Shown here: one piece after another, positions 8,607 to 16,610 of the stretch | Numbering within the stretch: the first letter of the stretch is position 1 | Layout of the letters: each line of letters starts with the position of its first letter | Assembly: GCF_051414115.1 (NCBI RefSeq) | Contig: NZ_JBLKNZ010000001.1 | Span: forward strand, 992,001 to 1,056,000 | DNA length: 64,000 nt | Direction: 5' to 3' | Origin: Halovenus marina | GTDB taxonomy: Archaea > Halobacteriota > Halobacteria > Halobacteriales > Haloarculaceae | Notes under the pieces: model-generated | Databases searched by the model: none | Told to the model about the DNA's origin: nothing | What the model saw: only the letters and a program-made list of their open reading frames with translations | Position numbers and translations under genes: made by a program

Positions 8607-9662
8607 TCAGCCCGTGGTCGCGAGCGCGGCACTCAGCGAGTGAAACCGCTGTCGGAACGCATCGAGGTCGCTATCCGGACTGTGGACGGCGTTGGTCAGC
8701 AAGAGTGCGTAGCACTCGGCGTCCAGATCGACCCACAGCGACGTGCCCGTGAATCCGGTGTGACCGATCGTCTCTGCTGACCAGAGCGGCGACGGCGTCC
8801 GGTCGACCCGGAGTCGCCAGCCGTAGCCCTGCGAGACGTCCTCGCCTCGTTCGCGCTCGACGGGAAACGAGCGAACCGACGCCGGAGAGAGGACCCACGC
8901 GTCGCTCTCGGGAGCGCGCCCGTCCGCGAGGATCATCTCCGCAAAGCGGGCGACGTCCTCGACCGTTCCGAAGAGCCCGGCGTTGCCGCCGAACCCGCCC
9001 ATCGCTCGCGCGAGGGGGTCGTGTGTCGTCCCGCGAAGTTGCCGGTCGGCGTGCTCGTGTTCGTAAGTGGTCGCCACTGGTACAGACTCGGGATCGACGT
9101 CCCCGACCGCTGCATCGGACATTCCGACGGGATCGAACAACTGCTCTTGTACGGCTGTCTCGATTGACTCGTCGACGATTCGGGCGACCAGTTCGCGGAG
9201 ATGCAGGAAGTTGAGACAGCTATACTCGAACGTCTCGCCCGGTTCTCGAACACACAACTCGCGCTCGCTCAGGCCCGCAAGTACATCGTCTCGACATTCC
9301 CAATCAGGATCGTAGGCGTACGCGCGCAGTCCCGAGGTGTGTGTCAACAGCGTATGGATCGGGATTGCACCGCGTGAAGTGCCGTCGAGGTCTGGAAGAT
9401 AGGTGCCGAGAGTCTCGTCGAGGCTGAGTCGTTCGGATTCGAGCAGTCGAAAGACGAGCGTGGTCGTGACTACCGGCTTGGTCAGAGAGGCGAGATCGAA
9501 GCGCGTCTCGGGAGTGATCGGGCGCTCGCCGTCGGGTTCGTGTGTCCCGACAGTTGCGCTGACAGTCTCGATTGACGGGCCACCGATGCGGGCGATTGCA
9601 CCCGGATACAACCCCTCGCTGTGTCCTGCTTCGAGCAGACCATGCAGTCGCTCGGCGGTCAT
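8607..9662 (-). CDS. Beta-lactamase-fold serine hydrolase (class C/EstB-like)
   Basis: A 351-residue protein of the penicillin-binding/beta-lactamase superfamily. The nucleophile motif SxxK is SLTK (S59, K62). The second motif is YSCLNF near residue 147, in place of YxN, and the third is HTGFTG near 315, in place of KTG. HTG and YS-type variants are common in esterases and D-aminopeptidase-like members, so it is probably an esterase or peptidase rather than a true beta-lactamase. No signal peptide is seen, so it appears cytoplasmic. Haloarchaea lack peptidoglycan, so a PBP role is excluded. Natural substrate unknown. Confidence 0.8.
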   Translation of the reverse strand: MTAERLHGLLEAGHSEGLYPGAIARIGGPSIETVSATVGTHEPDGERPITPETRFDLASLTKPVVTTTLVFRLLESERLSLDETLGTYLPDLDGTSRGAIPIHTLLTHTSGLRAYAYDPDWECRDDVLAGLSERELCVREPGETFEYSCLNFLHLRELVARIVDESIETAVQEQLFDPVGMSDAAVGDVDPESVPVATTYEHEHADRQLRGTTHDPLARAMGGFGGNAGLFGTVEDVARFAEMILADGRAPESDAWVLSPASVRSFPVERERGEDVSQGYGWRLRVDRTPSPLWSAETIGHTGFTGTSLWVDLDAECYALLLTNAVHSPDSDLDAFRQRFHSLSAALATTG

Positions 9663-9724
9663 CTATCGGGGCTTCGGACCCTGCGACCGTAGGCCTGCCG
9701 ATAGAGTCGGATACTCGAACCTGC

Positions 9725-10738
9725 TCAGGCTGGGGCGTCCTCGGCCAGTCGCTCTGTCTGGTCCAGCGTGTCGAGATACGCTTCGGCATCCAGCGCAGCC
9801 ATGCTTCCAGTTCCTGCGGCGGTGATCGCCTGTCGATAGGTGGGGTCGGCGACGTCGCCAGCGGCGAAGACGCCCTCGACCGTCGTTTCGGTCGTCACTC
9901 GGCCCGTCTCGTCGGTCTCTGTTCGGACGTATCCGTCCTCGTCGCGGGCAACGGCAGTCCCGTCGAGAAAGCCGGTGTTGGGCGTGTGTCCGATGCCGTA
10001 GAAGACGCCGCCGACGTCGACACGCTCGCTCGCGACGGACTCGGCCGCCTTTTCGGTTGGATGGCCGTCCGGGTGGGAGACGAGTGTCGCACCGGTCACG
10101 CCCTCGTCTTGTGACCCGTGGATCGTCTGCAGTTCCGTGTTCCAGCGAATGGAGATGTCCTCGAGGTCGCGAACGCGAGCAGCCATGATCTCAGACGCAC
10201 GAAGTTCCTCTCGACGGTGGACGACAGTTACGCTGTCGGCGAACTTCGCGAGAAAGAGCGCCTCCTCCATGGCGCTGTCACCGCCCCCGACGACGAGTAC
10301 GTCGTCGCCGCGGTGGAACGCCCCGTCACAGGTCGCACACGTCGAGACGCCGTAGCCCATCAACTCGGCTTCGTTCTCGGCACCGACCCATCGGGCGCTG
10401 GCCCCAGTCGCGACGATCAGTGCAGCGGTGCGGATCTGCTCACCCGTCGAGAGTGAGAGCGTCTTGTGTGTCTGTCCCAGCTCCACCGACTCGATACTGC
10501 CGCGCTGGAACGTCGCACCGAACTGTCGGGCCTGCGCTTTGCCGCGCTGGACCAGTTCCGTGCCGCCGACCCCCTCGGGAAAGCCGAGATAGTTCTCCAC
10601 GTCGGTCGTGAGCGTCAGTTGGCCGCCGGGTTCGTCACCTTCCAGAACGAGCGGGTCGAGGTCAGCGCGGGCCGCGTATACGGCAGCCGACAGTCCGGCG
10701 ACACCGGAGCCAGCGATAACGAGATTCCGATCCTGCAT
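9725..10738 (-). CDS. trxB: Thioredoxin-disulfide reductase
   Basis: A 337-residue flavoprotein with an N-terminal FAD motif GSGVAGLSAAVYAARA, the redox CATC motif (C134, C137), an NADPH-domain GGGDSAMEEA following it, and GVFAAGDVAD near the C-terminus. This is the low-molecular-weight TrxR architecture. It reduces thioredoxin using NADPH or another donor. It lies immediately downstream of thioredoxin on the same strand with no intergenic base (stop at 10739, start at 10738), so the two form a reductase-carrier operon. Its position beside the sulfur cluster suggests supply of reducing power for persulfide or disulfide reduction. Confidence 0.93.
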   Translation of the reverse strand: MQDRNLVIAGSGVAGLSAAVYAARADLDPLVLEGDEPGGQLTLTTDVENYLGFPEGVGGTELVQRGKAQARQFGATFQRGSIESVELGQTHKTLSLSTGEQIRTAALIVATGASARWVGAENEAELMGYGVSTCATCDGAFHRGDDVLVVGGGDSAMEEALFLAKFADSVTVVHRREELRASEIMAARVRDLEDISIRWNTELQTIHGSQDEGVTGATLVSHPDGHPTEKAAESVASERVDVGGVFYGIGHTPNTGFLDGTAVARDEDGYVRTETDETGRVTTETTVEGVFAAGDVADPTYRQAITAAGTGSMAALDAEAYLDTLDQTERLAEDAPA

Positions 10739-11101
10739 CTATTCGGTGTAGCGCTCCACGAGCGCTCGAAGCTGGTCTTCGCCCTGCACCCCGACGACTT
10801 TCTCGACCTGCTCGCCGCCCGCAAACAGTACGAGCGTCGGGACGCCACGAACGCCGTATCCGGCCGCGAGTTGCTGATTCACGTCGACGTCGACTTTCGC
10901 GACCACGGCATCAGTCTCGGCCGCGATAGATTCGACGACTGGCTCGATCATCTTGCAGGGACCACACCAGTCGGCGTAGAAGTCGGCGAGAACCACGTCG
11001 TACTCGGCGACGGCGTCGTCGAGTTGCTCCGATCCCTCCACGGCTACCGGCTCACTTGGCGTCTCTGTCCCCTCGTCTGTTGCTGTTTCAACTGTCATCA
11101 C
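10739..11101 (-). CDS. trxA: Thioredoxin
   Basis: A 120-residue thioredoxin with the canonical active site WCGPC (C46, C49), preceded by ADFYAD, and the cis-Pro motif GVPT. The N-terminal ~25 residues are an acidic haloarchaeal extension. Two consecutive ATGs (11101 and 11098) could start it. It is followed directly by trxB. Upstream lies a perfect 6-bp inverted repeat (TTGTGT/ACACAA, 11134-11150) next to a weak TATA-like GTTAAG complement (11124-11129). This hints that the pair is co-regulated with the neighbouring sulfur genes, whose promoters carry related TATTGTG motifs. Confidence 0.93.
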   Translation of the reverse strand: MMTVETATDEGTETPSEPVAVEGSEQLDDAVAEYDVVLADFYADWCGPCKMIEPVVESIAAETDAVVAKVDVDVNQQLAAGYGVRGVPTLVLFAGGEQVEKVVGVQGEDQLRALVERYTE

Positions 11102-11133
11102 TACTTCGTACGGCCCGATAGTAGTTAAGAGTT

Positions 11134-11152
11134 TTGTGTTTTCTACACAATA
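11134..11152 (-). promoter_or_regulatory. Candidate operator upstream of trxA (inverted repeat plus TATTGTG motif)
   Basis: TTGTGT-n5-ACACAA is a perfect inverted repeat that sits directly upstream of the putative TATA of trxA. On the minus strand it contains TATTGTGTAGAA, related to the motif seen before the TauE, rhodanese and TusA genes. A function as operator is inferred. Confidence 0.4.
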
Positions 11153-11205
11153 TTAGTTCTCAGACGAGATAGTCGCTCACGATTGCGCGGAAACACAGGC
11201 TGGCG

Positions 11206-11610
11206 TTAGCTTTCGACCGACTGTGCCGTCGCGTTCTGTTCGTCGTATTTCGTCTCGAACTCCTGGATGAGCTGCCCCATCTTGGCGTACCAGTCGTTGA
11301 GGAGTCGCTGCATGTCGTCTGCAATCTTCGAGGGATCTGTGGGGCGATAAACGTGGTAGTACCCACCCTGGTCGTAGTTGACCTGCTCTTTCTGGATGAA
11401 TCCGGATTTGAGAAGGCGCTGGACGGCACGATATGCGGTCGACCGTTCACGGTCGACGGCCTCCGCTATCTCGTCGACGGTGAGCGGTTCGTCGGCGTTC
11501 ACCAGCGTTTCGAAAATCTCCCTGTCCAGCTTTTTGAGGCCGTGAAAGCATTCCAGAAGGCCTTCACAGACCATATCCCGCTGGAGCTGTTCTGACATCG
11601 AATCGGGCAT
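11206..11610 (-). CDS. Winged-helix transcriptional regulator with a Cys pair (TrmB/MarR-like)
   Basis: A 134-residue protein, or 130 from the second ATG at 11598. The central wHTH is clear: LDREIFETLVNADEPLTVDEIAEAVDRERSTAYRAVQRLLKSGFIQKEQVNYDQGGYYHVYRP, with recognition helix around STAYRAVQRLLKSG and a beta wing. The C-terminal helix could dimerise. Near the N-terminus two cysteines, C15 and C21 (MVCEGLLECF), lie on a predicted helix. In unrelated bacterial sulfur regulators such Cys pairs sense persulfides; that role here is inference. It stands between trxA and the TauE exporter on the same strand and is the only DNA-binding protein in the cluster, so it is the natural candidate to bind the shared TATTGTG motif. 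Confidence 0.8.
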   Translation of the reverse strand: MPDSMSEQLQRDMVCEGLLECFHGLKKLDREIFETLVNADEPLTVDEIAEAVDRERSTAYRAVQRLLKSGFIQKEQVNYDQGGYYHVYRPTDPSKIADDMQRLLNDWYAKMGQLIQEFETKYDEQNATAQSVES

Positions 11611-11736
11611 CTGTTTCAGCCCGAACTACGTGCTCTGCTGCCAAAAGATTTGTGTATGGATCGTACAATCCCGTCCGGAGAGCGGTGCGCAAAACGTCGC
11701 TGTGTGGAGAGCGGTAGCCAAAATCTCGCTCGACCG

Positions 11737-12774
11737 TCAATCTGCGGTGACTGGTTCGCTCTCTGTGGACGTCATTCGCAGTTCCCGGACAGAACTGTAG
11801 ACGACGGCGCCGCTGACGAGCAGCGCCGCGCCCAGAATGATGACGAGCGCCACGACATCGAGGACCGGCATCTCGACCACGCCGCCGACTTTGCGCACGG
11901 CGACAGCGACCGCTCCGAGCAGGAGCATCACTCCGAAGTACACCTTGATATCCTCCTCGTCGACGATGCCCGTCGCTGCAGCGCCGACTCTTGCGCCGAG
12001 CGCGCTCCCGGTCAGGAGTGGGACGACGATGACCAGGTCGACTGCACCGTCGAGTGCGTAGAGGAAACTGCCGATCCCGCCGGAGAAGACAATCTCGAAC
12101 AGATCGGTGCCGACGGCGACCGGAACGGGGACGCCGATGAGATAGAACAGCGCGGGCATCCGAATGAAGCCGCCGCCGACGCCGAGGAAGCCAGACAGTA
12201 GTCCTGTAGTGAACGCGACGACGAGGATCATCCACAGCGAGACTTGCACGCCGCCCCGCAGTGTCATCATCGGTGGAACGTCGTAGGACTGAATCGTCTT
12301 GGCTATCTCGGGGATATCTTCGTCGTCTAGCTCTGCATCGCCGTCGACGTCGTGGTCGATGCCGCTGTCGCCGTCCCCTTTGAGTGCCGTTCGGGTGATG
12401 AACACCCCGATACCGCCAAGCAGGGCGACGTACGCGACACTCACGACCGTATCGGCGACGCCAAGGTTCTGCAGGAAGTGGAGTCCCTGTTTGCCGACTT
12501 CGATGCCCGCCGTCGTTCCGGCGATCATCAACACCCCGAGTTTGTAATCGACCTGTCCCAGATCCCGGTGCTTGAGCGTCGCAATCACGGACGTCCCGAA
12601 GACGAAGGCGAGTCCGGAGGCGACGGCGACGTCGGTCCGATAGCCCATCACCATCAGTGCTGGCGTGACGAGGAAGGACCCGCCCATGCCGAAAAAGCCA
12701 AACAGGAGTCCGATCAGGAGGCCGAACCCGGCGAACATCACGAGCAGGGTCAGAGCCGCTCCAAACACCTCCAT
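11737..12774 (-). CDS. TauE/SafE family sulfite/organosulfonate exporter
   Basis: A 345-residue integral membrane protein with about eight predicted helices and the two family repeats. The first repeat contains GLLFGFFGMGGSFLVTPALMVMGY and the second GLLSGFLGVGGGFIRMPALFYLIGVP; the glycine-rich motif in each is typical of TauE/SafE. An acidic hydrophilic loop (GDGDSGIDHDVDGDAELDDEDI) separates the halves, a halophilic insertion. The upstream in-frame ATG at 12900 would add a basic, unlikely leader; the start at 12774 follows a small membrane-protein gene by two bases. It probably exports sulfite or a sulfonate, or imports a sulfur anion, across the cytoplasmic membrane; direction and substrate are not shown by sequence. 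Confidence 0.85.
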   Translation of the reverse strand: MEVFGAALTLLVMFAGFGLLIGLLFGFFGMGGSFLVTPALMVMGYRTDVAVASGLAFVFGTSVIATLKHRDLGQVDYKLGVLMIAGTTAGIEVGKQGLHFLQNLGVADTVVSVAYVALLGGIGVFITRTALKGDGDSGIDHDVDGDAELDDEDIPEIAKTIQSYDVPPMMTLRGGVQVSLWMILVVAFTTGLLSGFLGVGGGFIRMPALFYLIGVPVPVAVGTDLFEIVFSGGIGSFLYALDGAVDLVIVVPLLTGSALGARVGAAATGIVDEEDIKVYFGVMLLLGAVAVAVRKVGGVVEMPVLDVVALVIILGAALLVSGAVVYSSVRELRMTSTESEPVTAD

Positions 12775-12776
12775 CG

Positions 12777-12926
12777 TTAGTCCCCCCGGATCGCGTTTGT
12801 GATCGTCGGCCCGAGCAGGCGTTCGAGCGCTCCATATCCGACGTACAGAGCGATGGCCTCGACCAGTACGATACCCATGACTGCTGCTGCCTGTGCCCAT
12901 CCGTCAAGCGTCTCAAGTCCGAACAT
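12777..12926 (-). CDS. 49-aa single-span membrane microprotein (DUF7512-like)
   Basis: The protein is MFGLETLDGWAQAAAVMGIV... and ends NAIRGD. It has one hydrophobic helix (about residues 11-33) containing VLVEAIALYVGYGALE, then a short polar tail. It resembles the haloarchaeal DUF7512 microproteins, which I recall being found in front of TauE/SafE genes. Its stop is two bases before the exporter start, so the two are cotranscribed and possibly translationally coupled. A role as an accessory subunit or stabiliser of the exporter is inferred from this linkage only. Both promoter motifs upstream (12974 and 13031) would control this pair. Confidence 0.8.
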   Translation of the reverse strand: MFGLETLDGWAQAAAVMGIVLVEAIALYVGYGALERLLGPTITNAIRGD

Positions 12927-12955
12927 CGTGTGTCACCTGTTCTCCGCTGATTTTG

Positions 12956-12985
12956 ATTGTGCGCATCATACTATATTGTGCAATT
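12956..12985 (+). promoter_or_regulatory. Candidate operator half sites before the microprotein-TauE operon
   Basis: ATTGTGCG (12956-12963) and TATTGTGCAATT (12974-12985) lie 30-60 bases upstream of the ATG at 12926. They match the motif repeated before other sulfur-cluster genes. Confidence 0.4.
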
Positions 12986-13030
12986 CTCTCGCAGTTCACT
13001 CTAGCCGTTAGGGGGTAAAAACAGTTTTGA

Positions 13031-13046
13031 ACTAATCGCACAATAC
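13031..13046 (-). promoter_or_regulatory. Candidate operator GTATTGTGCGATTAGT
   Basis: This 16-base element (written for the minus strand) matches 14 of 16 bases of the element at 16637-16652 upstream of the rhodanese-MBL gene. It lies about 105 bases before the microprotein start. Confidence 0.45.
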
Positions 13047-13171
13047 TATATTCGCATAACGACGAGGTGGCGTCACGTATGCAACAGATAACTTATCGGG
13101 CGAGAAACCGGTCCCGTTCAGAGCTGTTGTACTGTCCCAGTGGTCAAGGTCCGACGACGCCCGGCCAGGTA

Positions 13172-14350
13172 CTACGCGCCCAGCGCGACGACAATACCGT
13201 ATCCGAGCGCGAGCGCGAGCAGCAGCGACCCGGCCCAGGCACCGACTGTTCGGATGATCTTCTCCGCATCGATTGCGCCCCGTCCGCCAACAGCGACGCC
13301 GCTTCCGATGATCCCGCTGACGACGATTTCGTTGAACGAAACTGGGACGCCGAGCAATACGGCAAATTGGGCGATGAGAAAGGACGGCACGAGCGCGGCA
13401 ATCGACCGCCGCGGGCCGAGCGAGGAGTAGTCCTGCGCCAGTGACTTGATCATTCGGGGTGCGCCGGTCCAGGACCCGACGAGGATACCGAACCCGCCGC
13501 CGACGAGGATGGCGCTGACTGGAACGATCCCCTCCTCGGCAAAGAGCGGGAGCAACGGTCCGACGGCGAGGCCGACCTGGCTTCCACCCGCGGAAAAGGC
13601 GACCAGCGAACCCATGGCGAGCAGAAATCGCCGAAGGCCGCCGGACAGATCACGACGGATGTCCCACGAGACGAGAGCCGCGACCGATAGCGCGACAGAC
13701 AGCGAGATTGCGACGGCCGCGGCAACCGCTCCGATGGGAAGTGCCTGCTGGCTCAGATCGACAAGCGACCCGGCCGTCCTGCCTGGGCCGAGATACGCGA
13801 AGTCGACGTTCGCGAGGACGATGCCGACTAGCGCAGCGAGGGCGGGCACGCTGTATCGTTCGGGCACGTCGGCCCGCGGGAGCACGCGCGCGATGCCGTA
13901 CCCGAGGCCGCCGCCGACGATGGGCGTCAACACCCAGACGAAACCGATCTGCAGATACTTCGGCCAGACCGGATCTCCGCCGAGTGCGAGACCAACACCG
14001 ACGACGGATCCAGTCACGGTGAACGCCGTCGCGATCGGATACCCTGTCTTGATTCCGATTGCCATCAGCGACGCGCCGATCAGCAAAACGAGAATGACAC
14101 CTGTCGCCGGGAGGCTGACACCACCGACGAGGCCACGGCCGACCGCCTCAGAGACGTTCGCTCCCTGGACGACGGCACCGGCAAATCCCAACAGCCCGAC
14201 GACGAGCGCCGCCCGGAGCGTCGAAATCGCGTTTGCTCCAACTGCCGGAGCGAAGGGCGTCGCACCGCTCGACCCCGCTCCGATGACCCACGCCATGAAC
14301 AGACTCGCGAGTCCGGCGACTACGAACAATCCCAGTGTTGAGAGACTCAT
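13172..14350 (-). CDS. PiT-family permease (phosphate or sulfur-anion transporter)
   Basis: A 392-residue, highly hydrophobic protein with 10-12 predicted helices and the duplicated PiT signatures in degenerate form: GANAISTLRAALVVG near residue 37 (family norm GANDVANA) and NEIVVSGIIGSGVAVGGRGAIDAEKI near 350. The Asp of the first GAND motif is missing. PiT proteins are usually cation-coupled phosphate symporters, but the CysP branch carries sulfate. Its place between TauE and YeeE transporters argues for a sulfur oxyanion substrate. The ORF can also start two codons earlier (14356); MSLSTLGLF is preferred. Neither specificity nor coupling ion is shown by sequence. Confidence 0.78.
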   Translation of the reverse strand: MSLSTLGLFVVAGLASLFMAWVIGAGSSGATPFAPAVGANAISTLRAALVVGLLGFAGAVVQGANVSEAVGRGLVGGVSLPATGVILVLLIGASLMAIGIKTGYPIATAFTVTGSVVGVGLALGGDPVWPKYLQIGFVWVLTPIVGGGLGYGIARVLPRADVPERYSVPALAALVGIVLANVDFAYLGPGRTAGSLVDLSQQALPIGAVAAAVAISLSVALSVAALVSWDIRRDLSGGLRRFLLAMGSLVAFSAGGSQVGLAVGPLLPLFAEEGIVPVSAILVGGGFGILVGSWTGAPRMIKSLAQDYSSLGPRRSIAALVPSFLIAQFAVLLGVPVSFNEIVVSGIIGSGVAVGGRGAIDAEKIIRTVGAWAGSLLLALALGYGIVVALGA

Positions 14351-14372
14351 GAACAAGTAGTGTACTGCTCAG

Positions 14373-14834
14373 TCAGTCTGCGGTGGTCGGGTTCGAGGAC
14401 GTCTCAGTTTGGTGACTCCGCCAGTACCCCTGTGCGTACGCGCCGAGGAACATCCCGGCCAGCGCCCAGAGGATGGTGACGTTCCCGACGCCGAGACTCG
14501 CGTAGGCGGCACCGGGACAGATGCCCGAGAGCCCCCAGCCGACGCCGAAGATGCTGCCGCCGATGAGGACGTTTCGGTCGAAGGATTTCAGGCGACGCTC
14601 GTAGCGGTTGCCGGTCAGCGGTGCCGTACCGCGGAGTCTGGGTATCAGGGCGAAGCCGATCCCGGAGACGATTGCCGCGCCGAACATGACGAAGGGAAGT
14701 CCCAGATCCTCGAACTGGAGGAAATCCAGTACGACCTCCGGACGCGCCATGTGGCTGAAGGCGAGACCGAAGCCGAAGATCAGGCCGCCGACGAATATCA
14801 GCGGCTTGAACAGGGGATGGCGCTGCTCCGTCAT
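14373..14834 (-). CDS. YeeE/YedE-type transporter half protein (DUF6691-like)
   Basis: A 153-residue membrane protein with four or five predicted helices. The motif GVGWGLSGICPGAAYASLG holds a conserved-type Cys-Pro pair, and HMARPEVVLDFLQF lies near the N-terminus. It represents about half of a full YeeE/TsuA thiosulfate transporter. The start at 14834 overlaps the stop of the preceding YeeE gene (ATGA), so the two halves are translationally coupled and probably assemble together. An ORF extending to 15038 is a shadow of the upstream gene. Full-length TsuA proteins use conserved cysteines to pass thiosulfate; the single Cys in this half and those in the partner fit such a path, by inference. 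Confidence 0.82.
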   Translation of the reverse strand: MTEQRHPLFKPLIFVGGLIFGFGLAFSHMARPEVVLDFLQFEDLGLPFVMFGAAIVSGIGFALIPRLRGTAPLTGNRYERRLKSFDRNVLIGGSIFGVGWGLSGICPGAAYASLGVGNVTILWALAGMFLGAYAQGYWRSHQTETSSNPTTAD

Positions 14835-15382
14835 GGGCTTACCCCCAGTCCGGCGACGATCTGTGCGGTCGCGATTGCGACGAGCAGGAAGGTCACGACT
14901 CCGACCAGCGACGTTCGTGACGCCGACCCGACGCCACAGACCCCGTGACCGGACGTACAGCCCTTGCCGATCCGGGTACCGATCCCGACGAGAATCCCGC
15001 CCAGAAACAGCCGCCAGGGCTGGACGTCCGTCGACCACAGCGTCACGCCGCCGACATCGTACAGACTCCCGGTCGCGCCAGGTTCGTAGAGTGTAGTCGT
15101 GATCAGCCCGGACTGCACCGTCGCTGCGAACACCGTCGCGCCGAGGACGATGCCGAGCGTAAACACGACCCGCCAGTCACGGGACGCGACGTAGCGCTGA
15201 AATCGCGACTGGTCCGAGGCGTACGACAGCGTCGATTCGAGGAACGTGCTCGCACCGGCCGCGATTCCCGTTCCGGCGTAGATGACGAGGACGCCGAGAC
15301 CCACGAGCAGGCCGCCGACCGCGTATCTGCTGATCCCGTTTGGAAACAGGTCGGCGGCCAGCAGTGGGACGTGTTCAACCAT
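14831..15382 (-). CDS. YeeE/YedE-type transporter half protein
   Basis: A 183-residue membrane protein with about five helices. Its strongest signature is GIGTRIGKGCTSGHGVCGVG (near residues 136-155), the GCTSGHGxCG motif of YeeE/YedE (TsuA-like) sulfur transporters. It is the first half of a split pair with the next gene, overlapping it by four bases. It lies six bases from the rhodanese-MBL gene upstream, so transport and sulfur-transfer functions share one transcript. Import of thiosulfate or another sulfane-sulfur anion is the family-based expectation; substrate and direction remain unproven. Confidence 0.85.
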   Translation of the reverse strand: MVEHVPLLAADLFPNGISRYAVGGLLVGLGVLVIYAGTGIAAGASTFLESTLSYASDQSRFQRYVASRDWRVVFTLGIVLGATVFAATVQSGLITTTLYEPGATGSLYDVGGVTLWSTDVQPWRLFLGGILVGIGTRIGKGCTSGHGVCGVGSASRTSLVGVVTFLLVAIATAQIVAGLGVSP

Positions 15383-15388
15383 GGTGTC

Positions 15389-16582
15389 TCAGTCACCCGC
15401 GAGCGACTGCTGACTCGCCGCGCAGTTGTTCGGCCCGAGTTCGAGCGTGAACGCCTCCTCGTCGTCGACGGCGTTCTGCCCGAGATTCGTCGCGATGATC
15501 GCCTCGTAGTTGGCAGGACGGGGCGGCATATCCGAGAGGATCAGGTCGACGAACGCGTCCTCGTCCATCGTGAGCGCGTCCATCTCGTCGACGAGCCTCC
15601 CGAGCGAAGCAGTGTAGGTGCCGTCCTCGGCGGGCACGGCCGCGTCACTGAAGTGTGCGCCGCCGATGAGCGTGTCGTCGGGAAGACCCAATACGCGCTC
15701 TTGCAGAGACTCGTAGAGCATGCGGGCCGCGTCGGGTGCACCCTCGTCGCCTTCCTCCAGGTCGGGTCGCGCGACGCTCTCGACGAACAGCCCGTCACCG
15801 GTCGCAAGGAGACTTTCACCGACGAGATACGAGGTCATTCCAGTCGTATGACCGGGCGTCGCGACTGTCTCGACCGTTGTGTCGCCGACCGCGAAGGTGT
15901 CGCCGTCTGACGCCGTCGTCAACTCGTCGGCGTACGTGACACCGCGGTCGACTGCGCGCTCGGGGATGACTCCCTCGACGCCGCGCTCGTCGAGTGCGCG
16001 CACGCCCGAGATGTGGTCTGCGTGAATGTGCGTGTCGATGGCGTATGTCAGGTCGACCCCGAGTTCGTCGGCGTCGTCGAGGTACCGGTCGGTGAACGCG
16101 CGTAGTGGGTCGATCACGGCGGCTTCGTCGTCGTCGTAGACGAGATAGCCGAGACAGCCAGAGGAGGGGCGTTGATACTGGAGGAGCGTACCGGGGCCGT
16201 CGTACCCCGTCACTTCGACGGCCTCGTAGATGCTCGCCCAGCCGTTCATGCCGTCTTCGAGGTGATTGACGTCGTAGCCGTGCTCGACGAGCCGTCCCGC
16301 GACGTACTCGCTTGCGCCGCCTTTGGCACAGAGCACCGTCACGTCGCGGTTCTCTGGGATGCGCTCGAACACGTCCTGGTCGATGTCGTCTTCGAGAAAC
16401 TCGAAGTACGGGACGTTGATCGACGTGACGTTCTCGCCGTCGATTCGCCACTCCTCGTAGTCTGACTCCATCCGCGCGTCGAGCAGGGTGACCGCTTCTC
16501 CGGCGTCGATGCGCTCTTTCAGTGTCTCCGGTTCGATTGTCGCAACTGCAACATCCGGCGTCGGAAAGTCCTCTGCGTTCAT
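15389..16582 (-). CDS. Rhodanese and metallo-beta-lactamase fusion (persulfide dioxygenase-like)
   Basis: A 397-residue two-domain protein. An N-terminal rhodanese domain (about 10-130) has its persulfide-forming Cys85 in VLCAKGGASEY. A metallo-beta-lactamase domain (about 135-340) has the metal motif THIHADH (H185, H187, D189, H190) and later TPGHTTG and GDGLF. This domain order is reversed relative to most persulfide dioxygenase-rhodanese fusions. The family expectation is oxidation of a persulfide (low-molecular-weight thiol or protein bound) to sulfite, with sulfur transfer at the rhodanese Cys. A start at 16591 adds three residues. It heads the minus-strand operon and is divergent from tusA; a TATTGTG-type site lies at 16637. 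Confidence 0.85.
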   Translation of the reverse strand: MNAEDFPTPDVAVATIEPETLKERIDAGEAVTLLDARMESDYEEWRIDGENVTSINVPYFEFLEDDIDQDVFERIPENRDVTVLCAKGGASEYVAGRLVEHGYDVNHLEDGMNGWASIYEAVEVTGYDGPGTLLQYQRPSSGCLGYLVYDDDEAAVIDPLRAFTDRYLDDADELGVDLTYAIDTHIHADHISGVRALDERGVEGVIPERAVDRGVTYADELTTASDGDTFAVGDTTVETVATPGHTTGMTSYLVGESLLATGDGLFVESVARPDLEEGDEGAPDAARMLYESLQERVLGLPDDTLIGGAHFSDAAVPAEDGTYTASLGRLVDEMDALTMDEDAFVDLILSDMPPRPANYEAIIATNLGQNAVDDEEAFTLELGPNNCAASQQSLAGD

Positions 16583-16610
16583 ATGATACACTCCAGTCTA
16601 CCGGACGGAT

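Noticed and set aside
12799..13011. Plus-strand small frame opposite the membrane microprotein
   Set aside because: The minus-strand 49-aa protein is coupled to the exporter; the plus frame has no signal.
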